DNA from: DASVDE01 sp963740065
GTDB lineage: Bacteria > Actinomycetota > Thermoleophilia > Solirubrobacterales > 70-9
Assembly (NCBI GenBank): GCA_963740065.1
Contig: CAVUCS010000004.1
Span: 248,001-312,000 of the forward strand
Length of the DNA stretch: 64,000 nucleotides
Direction of reading: 5' to 3'
A model generated the notes under the pieces. That model was not told where the DNA came from. It did not search any database and saw nothing but the letters and a program-made list of their open reading frames with translations. Below, in pieces: positions 7,827-14,067 of this stretch; the first letter of the stretch is position 1, and the number at the start of each line of letters is the position of its first letter. The position numbers were made by a program, and so were the translations under genes.

Positions 7827-8451
7827 CGCCGAGAGCGCGGTCTATGAAGGGGCCGAGGAGGTCGACCGCGCCGGCGGCGGTCTTCTCGGGGGAAACGCTG
7901 GGGGCCGTGATGTAGCTGATCGCCAGGCGAACCAGAGACTCGGCGAGAAGGCCGACGTCCTTAGCCGGGGCCTCGGGCCAGCCCTCTTCAATCGTCGAGG
8001 CGAGACGCGCCGTCGCCCACTGGACGACGGGCATGCCCTGCGTGGTGACGAAGGGGAGCATGCCGCCGGTGCCGTCGTCGCTGAGCAGGATGCGGACCAG
8101 GGGGTCCTCGCCGGCGGCGTGGAGAAAGGCTCCGAGGGCGGCGCCGACAGCGGCGCGGGGGTCGTCGAGGTGCTCGCGCACCGCCGCATCCACCCCATCG
8201 AGGAAGCGCTCGCCCTCGTGGATGACGAAGGCTTGGCCCAATTCCTCGCGGTTGCCGAACTCCTTGTAGAGAGTCTGGCGACTGACCCCGGCGGCGCCGG
8301 CGATGTCCGACATCGTTATCTCGGACCAGTTGCGGCGCTGCAGCTCATCGCGAGCGGCGCCGAACACGGTGTCGCGAAGCAGCTCCTTAGCCGCCTGTGG
8401 ATAGGGGGTGCGCGCGGCTTCCGTCGGCACCGCCGTCTCAGGGGCGGTCAC
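7819..8451 (-). CDS. TetR family repressor of the alkane operon
   Basis: 210 residues: N-terminal TetR helix-turn-helix (about 45-72, MSDIAGAAGVSRQTLYKEFG) and a variable ligand-binding C-terminal half. Third gene of alkB-rubredoxin-tetR; its GTG start overlaps the rubredoxin stop as GTGA, so the three are translationally coupled. The same order occurs in actinobacterial alkB clusters with a terminal TetR gene (alkU-type). It is the obvious candidate to bind the palindrome at 9805-9835; the ligand is probably an alkane or fatty acid derivative (inference). Confidence 0.85.
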   Translation of the reverse strand: MTAPETAVPTEAARTPYPQAAKELLRDTVFGAARDELQRRNWSEITMSDIAGAAGVSRQTLYKEFGNREELGQAFVIHEGERFLDGVDAAVREHLDDPRAAVGAALGAFLHAAGEDPLVRILLSDDGTGGMLPFVTTQGMPVVQWATARLASTIEEGWPEAPAKDVGLLAESLVRLAISYITAPSVSPEKTAAGAVDLLGPFIDRALGVS

Positions 8452-8624
8452 TGAGAAGCCTGGTCGTCGGGCTCGAAGTCCACCTTTTCCCGCACTCCAC
8501 AGTCCGGGCAGGCCCAGTGGTCGGGCACATCACTCCACGGCGTCCCCGCCGGAAAGCCCTCGCGCGGGTTCCCGGCCTCCTCGTCGTAGACGTACCCGCA
8601 ACCCGGGCAGCGCCAGCTGCTCAC
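8448..8624 (-). CDS. Rubredoxin
   Basis: 58-residue iron protein. Two CxxCG knuckles, CPGCGYVY at residue 6 and CPDCGV at residue 39, bind one Fe, with the conserved aromatic residues and GTPWSDVPDHW between. It passes electrons from rubredoxin reductase to AlkB. GTG start at 8624 overlaps the alkB stop as GTGA, and its own TGA overlaps the tetR GTG as GTGA. No rubredoxin reductase gene is in the window. Confidence 0.95.
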   Translation of the reverse strand: MSSWRCPGCGYVYDEEAGNPREGFPAGTPWSDVPDHWACPDCGVREKVDFEPDDQASQ

Positions 8625-9805
8625 GCGCCCTTCCCGTAGCGGGCGAGGACGCGACGCTCAGCCCGCGGCTGGATGTTGGCGCGGGTCACGTCGCCGTCGT
8701 AATGGTCGAGCAGTCGCGGGTCCATCACTCGACGCCAGAGCGGCGGAAACCAGGCGAGCACGATCATCCCGGCGTAGCCAGTGGGCAGCTGCGGCGCCTC
8801 GTCGACGTGACGCAGCGCCTGATAGCGGCGCGTTGGGTTGGCGTGGTGGTCGCTGTGGCGCTGCAGGTGGTAGAGCAGCACGTTGGAGGCGACGTTGTTG
8901 CTGTTCCAGCTGTGCTCGGGAAGGCAGCGCTCGTAGCGGCCGTCCTCACGTCTCTGCCGTCGCAAGCCGTAGTGCTCGAGGTAGTTGACGACTTCCAGCA
9001 GCGAGAAGCCGAGGGCCTGCAGCAACAGGAAGGGCAGGACGACGAGGCCAAAGACGGCGGTGAGGACGGCGAAGAGAACGATGGTCATCGCCCACGCCTG
9101 GAGAACGTCGTTGCGCCAGCTCCAAACCGAGATGCCGCTGCGCCCAAGGCGCTCTCTCTCGATCCCCCAAGCGGAGCGCACACTGCCAACCACCGTGCGC
9201 GGCAGGAATGCCCAGAAGCTCTCACCGAGGCGGGAGCTGGCCGGGTCCTCGGGGGTGGCGACGCGTACGTGATGGCCGCGGTTGTGCTCGATGAAGAAGT
9301 GCCCGTAGCCGGTTTGGGCGAGGGCGACCTTGCTCAGCCACTTCTCCAGGCTCGCCCGCTTGTGCCCCAGCTCGTGGGCGGTGTTGATGCCGATCCCGGC
9401 TACTACGCCCATCGTCACCGCCAGGCCGATGCTGCTGAGGGTGGACAGATCGCCACTGGACCACAGCCAGCAAGCGAAGACGAGGCCGGCGTACTGGAGC
9501 GGGATGAAGGCGTAAGTGCACCAGCGGTAGTAGCGATCCTGCTCCAGCCATTTGAGGACGCTGTCCGGCGGGTTGCTCGCGTCCATACCAATCACGATGT
9601 CGAGGATCGGGAAGAAGACGAATACGAGCAGTGGGCCAAACCACCAGAAGAACTCGAACCCGGTCACCGTGACGCTCGCCCAGGCGATAAAGGGGGCCAA
9701 CGGGATGACCAGGCCAAGCAGCCAGGCGTAGCGCTTGGAATCTCGCCAGGTGGCGGGGTTGAGGTCGATCTCGGGCGCGTGGTGATGATGCGTGGCGGCT
9801 TCCAT
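8621..9805 (-). CDS. alkB: Alkane 1-monooxygenase
   Basis: 394-residue integral membrane di-iron enzyme that hydroxylates the terminal carbon of alkanes with O2 and electrons from rubredoxin. Histidine boxes HELGH (144-148), EHNRGHH (173-179), LQRHSDHH (314-321) and the AlkB signature NYLEHYG (274-280) are intact, with about six hydrophobic segments. ATG at 9805 has no ribosome-binding site; the predicted promoter puts the transcript start at or next to the ATG, so a leaderless mRNA is likely. A native HHHH run lies at residues 6-9. Confidence 0.97.
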   Translation of the reverse strand: MEAATHHHHAPEIDLNPATWRDSKRYAWLLGLVIPLAPFIAWASVTVTGFEFFWWFGPLLVFVFFPILDIVIGMDASNPPDSVLKWLEQDRYYRWCTYAFIPLQYAGLVFACWLWSSGDLSTLSSIGLAVTMGVVAGIGINTAHELGHKRASLEKWLSKVALAQTGYGHFFIEHNRGHHVRVATPEDPASSRLGESFWAFLPRTVVGSVRSAWGIERERLGRSGISVWSWRNDVLQAWAMTIVLFAVLTAVFGLVVLPFLLLQALGFSLLEVVNYLEHYGLRRQRREDGRYERCLPEHSWNSNNVASNVLLYHLQRHSDHHANPTRRYQALRHVDEAPQLPTGYAGMIVLAWFPPLWRRVMDPRLLDHYDGDVTRANIQPRAERRVLARYGKGA

Positions 9806-9841
9806 GGTTTACAAATTAGACCAATTTGTAAACCAATGCAA
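9805..9841 (-). promoter_or_regulatory. alkB: alkB promoter with perfect 31-bp palindromic operator
   Basis: TGGTTTACAAATT-N5-AATTTGTAAACCA (arms 9805-9817 and 9823-9835) is a perfect 13-bp inverted repeat. On the minus strand a -35 TTGCAT (plus 9836-9841) and -10 TAATTT (plus 9813-9818) are 17 bp apart, so the palindrome covers spacer, -10 and transcription start. The -10 is a weak match. Most likely the target of the TetR repressor encoded at the end of the same operon. Confidence 0.8.
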
Positions 9842-9865
9842 CACGCATTGGGAATTTGTCCTGGC

Positions 9866-10090
9866 CTAGATCTTTAAGAGGACGATCGTGTTGAGGGCGA
9901 AGAGGACCGAGAAGAAGACGGTCGCGCGGTCCAGGTTTTGCTCGACCATCGAGCCACCGCCGATGGAGCTTCCCCCTCCGCCAATGCCGAAGGCACCCGA
10001 GAGGCCCGCGTCTTTGCCCGAGTGCAGAAGCACCAGGAAAATGACGACGACGGCGATGATCACCTGTAGGACGCTGAGGATCGTGTACAT
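9866..10090 (-). CDS. secG: Preprotein translocase subunit SecG
   Basis: 74 residues with two membrane helices (about 4-22 and 55-72) joined by the Gly/Ser-rich FGIGGGGSSIGGGSM loop typical of SecG. Supports SecYEG protein export. It starts 11 nt after the ccmF stop, so it is last in the ccmE-ccmF-secG unit, an unusual place: secG often follows tpiA, which here is 16 kb away. Confidence 0.93.
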   Translation of the reverse strand: MYTILSVLQVIIAVVVIFLVLLHSGKDAGLSGAFGIGGGGSSIGGGSMVEQNLDRATVFFSVLFALNTIVLLKI

Positions 10091-10101
10091 GGCCGGAGAT
10101 T

Positions 10102-12501
10102 CTAGACGGGGGGCGCCTTTTCCCGCGGCCGGTCCCCGTTCCCGTTCTGGGAATCGAGGATCTCAACCGCTTCGCGGCGCAGTTCGGCATCGAGCAGGGC
10201 GAAGTCTTCGTCGGAGAGCTTGCCGGCGGCGTGGTCCAACTCCGCGTCCCGAATCTCGCGGTACTTGGCCTCCTTCAACGCATCGCCTTCGCTGCGAACG
10301 GAGAGACCGCGACGACGGGAGCGCGCCGGCCAGATCGCGATCAGCGCGCCCGCCAGGGCAATCAGCGCGCCGATCCAAATCCAGGTGACGAGCGGATCGA
10401 CGATGACGCGGAAAGTAGCCGCGCCGTCATCCTCAAGGTAGCTCTGGGCCAGCCGCTCCGCCGTCGCCGTCTGCAGCGCAGCTATCTGGGCCAGCGCAAC
10501 CGGGCGCAGGCTGGGGTTGACGGCGGCGGCGCGCATCAACCGCGCAACCGCGTCGCACTGGGGTGGCACGCCCGGCGCCCCACCCACACAGTCGCGAAAC
10601 CCTTTGTCGGCGGCGCGGACCCGGCGCTGCACGCCGGAGATGTCCGGCTGCACCGCGGTCCAGAGATCGCTGCCCAGTCCCGTTTGCAAGCCCACCTCAC
10701 TGGTCGCCTCGCCATCGAAGAAGCTGCCGATCGTCCCCACCTGCGTCCCGGTCGGGCGGAAGTAGCGCCGAGTGGGACGCAGGGTCGTCGGATCCACGCC
10801 GTCCCGCTCCACTCTGAGTACGGTGCCGAAGGTGAATGCCCGGTCGTCGACGTTTACCGTCGGGCGCTCGTAGGTGAGCTTGCGCCCATCGACAACGGTG
10901 CTCCCCCCCGGCCGCAAGGTCACGTCTCGTTTGGTCTGAAAGCTCGACGAAGCGGCGATCCCGAGCAGCAGCACCGCGATCCCGGCGTGGACGATGTAGC
11001 CGCCGTAGCGGCGGCGGTTGCGGGTGACGACCCCGGCCAGAGCGACCGGCGTCGACTCACCGGAGAGCTTGCGGCGCGCCCTCGCCCCTTGCCAGAACTC
11101 CTGTGTAAGGCCAGCTAGTGCGAAGGCGGCGAAGACGAATAGGGCGAACGCCCACAGGGACTGCAGCGCGTCGGTGGTGATCGCGAGCAGGACGCCGACA
11201 GCGGCGGCGAAAATCGCCGGCGCGCGGAAGATTCGCTTTGCGTTCTCCCAGCTGATCCGCCGCCAGGCAAGTAGCGGCCCGACTCCGGTGAAAAGGACGA
11301 GCAAGATCGCCAGCGGAGTCGTATAGCGGTCGAACCAGGGGGCGGCCAGCGAGGCCTTGTCTCCCGTGAACAGCTCCGAGATCAGCGGGAAGAAGGTGCC
11401 CCAGAAGATCACCGCGGTCATCCCCACCAAGAGCAGGTTGTTGACGAGGAAGACGGCCTCGCGCGAAGCGAGCGAGTCGATCCGCTTCTCCGAGCGAAGG
11501 TCGTCCAAGCGCGAGACGATCAGCGCCGCCGAGCCGATCGCCACCACCGCGATCAAGCCAAGAATGTAGGGGCCGACGGTGCTGTCGCCGAATGCGTGGA
11601 TTGACTGCAAAACGCCGGATCGAACGAGAAACGTGCCGAGCAGCGCAAATGAGAAGGTGGCGACGATCAGGCTCGCGTTCCAGACTTTCAGCATCCCGCG
11701 CTTCTCCTGGACCATGATTGAGTGCAGGAAGGCGGTGCCGAGAAGCCACGGCATCAGCGCCGCGTTTTCAACCGGGTCCCAAGCCCAGTAACCACCCCAA
11801 CCCAACTCTGTGTAGGACCAGCGGGCGCCGAGCAGCAAGCCGAGCCCGAGGAAAGCCCAGGCGATCAGCGCGAAGCGACGGGTGGCGCGGATCCACTCGG
11901 CGTCGACTCTGCGGACGATGAGAGCGCCGATCGCGAAGGCGAAGGGAATGGTGAAGGCGACGTACCCCGAGTAGAGCATCGGGGGGTGGATCATCATGCT
12001 CGGGTGCTGGAGCAGCGGGTTGAGGCCGACGCCGTCGGCGGGCGCCGGGCTGAGCGAGGCGAAAGGGTTGACGCCGCCCGCAAACAGCATCAGGCCGGTG
12101 AAGAAGGCGGCGATCCCGGCCATCACCGCGGTCGCCCAGGGGACCAGCTCGCGCAGCCGGTTGCGAGTCGAGTAGAGCGCCAGGCCGGCGGCGATCGAGA
12201 GCACCCAAGCCCAGAGCAACAGCGAGCCTTCTTGGCTCGACCACATCGCGGCAAGCTTGTAGAAAGTCGGCGTCTCGATCGAGGAGTGCTGCTGGACCAG
12301 GGCGAAGGAGAAATCGTTGCGGGCGAAGGCGATCTCGATGATGACTACGCAGAGGGTGAGCAGCGCGAACAGGGCGTAAACCGCGCGGCGGGAGATATCG
12401 ATCCAACGGCGGTCCCCATTGCGGCCGATGAGGGCGGCGACGGCGGCGAAGACAGCGGTGAGGAAGGCGAGCACCAGCGCGGCGCTGCCGACGCTACTCA
12501 T
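10102..12501 (-). CDS. ccmF: Cytochrome c heme lyase CcmF with a C-terminal CcmI-like tail
   Basis: 799 residues from the ATG at 12501, which overlaps the ccmE stop by 8 bp. Many membrane helices and the WWD heme-handling region (LGWGGYWAWDPVENAALMPW, near 245). Conserved His residues occur in HPSMMIHPP and in the pre-lyase helices. A large periplasmic domain (about 545-715) precedes a last helix. The final ~60 residues after it read REIRDAELDHAAGKLSDEDF, which resembles the N-terminal cytoplasmic segment of CcmI/CcmH-type proteins. CcmF attaches heme to apocytochrome c on the outer face of the membrane. Confidence 0.93.
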   Translation of the reverse strand: MSSVGSAALVLAFLTAVFAAVAALIGRNGDRRWIDISRRAVYALFALLTLCVVIIEIAFARNDFSFALVQQHSSIETPTFYKLAAMWSSQEGSLLLWAWVLSIAAGLALYSTRNRLRELVPWATAVMAGIAAFFTGLMLFAGGVNPFASLSPAPADGVGLNPLLQHPSMMIHPPMLYSGYVAFTIPFAFAIGALIVRRVDAEWIRATRRFALIAWAFLGLGLLLGARWSYTELGWGGYWAWDPVENAALMPWLLGTAFLHSIMVQEKRGMLKVWNASLIVATFSFALLGTFLVRSGVLQSIHAFGDSTVGPYILGLIAVVAIGSAALIVSRLDDLRSEKRIDSLASREAVFLVNNLLLVGMTAVIFWGTFFPLISELFTGDKASLAAPWFDRYTTPLAILLVLFTGVGPLLAWRRISWENAKRIFRAPAIFAAAVGVLLAITTDALQSLWAFALFVFAAFALAGLTQEFWQGARARRKLSGESTPVALAGVVTRNRRRYGGYIVHAGIAVLLLGIAASSSFQTKRDVTLRPGGSTVVDGRKLTYERPTVNVDDRAFTFGTVLRVERDGVDPTTLRPTRRYFRPTGTQVGTIGSFFDGEATSEVGLQTGLGSDLWTAVQPDISGVQRRVRAADKGFRDCVGGAPGVPPQCDAVARLMRAAAVNPSLRPVALAQIAALQTATAERLAQSYLEDDGAATFRVIVDPLVTWIWIGALIALAGALIAIWPARSRRRGLSVRSEGDALKEAKYREIRDAELDHAAGKLSDEDFALLDAELRREAVEILDSQNGNGDRPREKAPPV

Positions 12502-12892
12502 CCTTGGTCGTGAACTTCGACGGGCACTTGGTGACCAGGGTGTCCGACTCGCCAACGAAGACGCCGCGCTCAACCGTCCCGGTAAGCACGATTTCGCGTC
12601 CACCGCGGAAGGGGTCAGGGACGGTGCCCCGATAAGTCACGGGGAGCGTCTCGCCCCCGCCATCGCGATCGGCGACGCGGAAGCGGAGGTCGCCGTCTTC
12701 GCGCTGGACCGTTCCCTTGACGACCCTGCCGGTGAGGTCATAGGTGGCGCCGGGGGCTGCGCCGAGCAACTGAGAAGGCTCCTTGGCCTCGGTCGAAGCG
12801 CTGAAAGAGGTGTAGACCAGCGCCACCGCGAGCAAGACGGCGACGCTGAGAGCGACGACCAGCCGAATCTTGCGCTTGCGCTCGGGATCCAC
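12494..12892 (-). CDS. ccmE: Heme chaperone CcmE, cysteine variant
   Basis: 132 residues: one N-terminal anchor (about 10-28) and an OB-fold periplasmic domain that carries heme to CcmF. The usual heme-binding HxxxY is replaced by CPSKF (Cys123, Phe127), so it belongs to the Cys-type CcmE group, here with Phe in place of Tyr. First gene of the ccmE-ccmF-secG unit. ccmABCD are not in the window. Confidence 0.88.
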   Translation of the reverse strand: MDPERKRKIRLVVALSVAVLLAVALVYTSFSASTEAKEPSQLLGAAPGATYDLTGRVVKGTVQREDGDLRFRVADRDGGGETLPVTYRGTVPDPFRGGREIVLTGTVERGVFVGESDTLVTKCPSKFTTKDE

Positions 12893-12925
12893 AACGGCGG
12901 ATTATCGCAAGGTCAGGGTCCGAAT

Positions 12926-13035
12926 CGCCCATCCGGGTAGGGGTTCCACTTAACTTTTTCGACAAACCGCCTGTTTCCACCGCGATCGTGAGTGGCGAAA
13001 AAGTACAAGACGTTCCACCCCTACCGGGATGGGCG
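12926..13035. repeat. Intergenic long inverted-repeat element, copy A
   Basis: Left arm 12926-12961, right arm 12996-13035, loop 34 nt. Inner arms ACTTTTTCG and CGAAAAAGT pair perfectly; outer arms pair as CGCCCATCC, one mismatch, then GGTAGGGGT, with an internal bulge between. The right arm runs through the last codons and stop of the glycosyltransferase gene. Loop side GAGTGGCG matches copies B and C. Confidence 0.85.
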
Positions 13036-14055
13036 ACGGAGCAGAACAGTGACCGCGCGCCAGTAGGAACGCAATGCCCAGCGAGCCAGAGGCGAGCGAG
13101 CGATGGAAGGGATGAAAGGGGAGTCGAGATCAGCGGTGAGTCCGGAGGCGAGCTCGGCGGCGCTGATCGTGCGGGTCGCCTGTATCTCGCGTCGCTCGCG
13201 CAGTAGGCGGGGGAGCCAGCGGATCACGTCGACCCAGGCGGCAAGCTTTTGGCGGCCCCATCCCGCGGCGATTGAAGCCGGGACCAGCGCCAGCTCGGTG
13301 GCGAGCAACGCCGGGGCGGCCAGGACCAGCAGCGGGGTCGGGTAGACGCGAATCAAGAAGGCCCAGCGATTGCGCTCCAACCAGCGCCACTTGTGCTCAC
13401 GGGCACCGAACTCGTAGTCGTGATCGACGATCGCGGCGGGCTCGATCCCAAGCGTCCCGCCTCGCAGCCGCAAGCGCAGGGAGAGGTCAACATCCTCGTG
13501 GTAAAGGAAGTAGCGCTCGGGGAAACCGCCCGCCTCCTCCCAGGTTGCGAGGGGGATCGCCAAGCAGGCGCCGGAGAGACAGGGCACCTCGCCGGCGGAC
13601 GGCGCATCGGCGATCGGTCGCCCGTGTCCCCCCGCCCAAACGATGCCAGTGAAATGGACCGGGTTGCCGGCCGAGTTGATCCGAGTAGCTCCCTGGTCGG
13701 CGACCAAGGCCTGCCAGGCGGCCCAATCGCGATCTTGCCGCCATGGGCGCCGGATCGCCTCGCCCCAGCCGGGCACGGGCGCCGCGTCGGGATTGAGAAT
13801 GACCAGGAGGTCGCCGCGCGCATCCGCCGCGCCGATGTTGCAGGCGGCTGCGAAGCCGGCGTTGCGCCCCGTCTGCACGAGGCGCGCCGCCGGCGCCAAT
13901 GCGGCAACCGCCTCCGGCGTCCCGTCGGCGGAGTCGTTGTCAACGACGATCAACTCGTCGCCGTCTGTCATCTCGGGGAGAAGCGCGGGCAGGGTTCGGC
14001 CCAACTCCTCGCGGCTGTTCCAAGCGACTATGAGTACGGAGAGCGTCGGGGGCAC
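13021..14055 (-). CDS. Glycosyltransferase family 2
   Basis: 344 residues with a GT-A fold. SVLIVAWN at the start, VVDNDSADGT (nucleotide binding), LNPDAAP as the DxD-like metal site near 90, and FLYHEDVDLSLRLRLRGG with the catalytic-base ED near 190. Two hydrophobic stretches in the C-terminal third suggest membrane association. Resembles WbbL-like rhamnosyltransferases of cell-surface glycan synthesis; donor and acceptor cannot be read. It ends 12 bp after the 943-residue secreted protein gene stops (tandem, same strand). Confidence 0.85.
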   Translation of the reverse strand: MPPTLSVLIVAWNSREELGRTLPALLPEMTDGDELIVVDNDSADGTPEAVAALAPAARLVQTGRNAGFAAACNIGAADARGDLLVILNPDAAPVPGWGEAIRRPWRQDRDWAAWQALVADQGATRINSAGNPVHFTGIVWAGGHGRPIADAPSAGEVPCLSGACLAIPLATWEEAGGFPERYFLYHEDVDLSLRLRLRGGTLGIEPAAIVDHDYEFGAREHKWRWLERNRWAFLIRVYPTPLLVLAAPALLATELALVPASIAAGWGRQKLAAWVDVIRWLPRLLRERREIQATRTISAAELASGLTADLDSPFIPSIARSPLARWALRSYWRAVTVLLRRPSR

Positions 14056-14067
14056 CGACGCGGGAGG

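Noticed and set aside
8408..9877. 489-codon open frame on the plus strand
   Set aside because: Antisense to alkB, rubredoxin and secG; no family match in its sequence.
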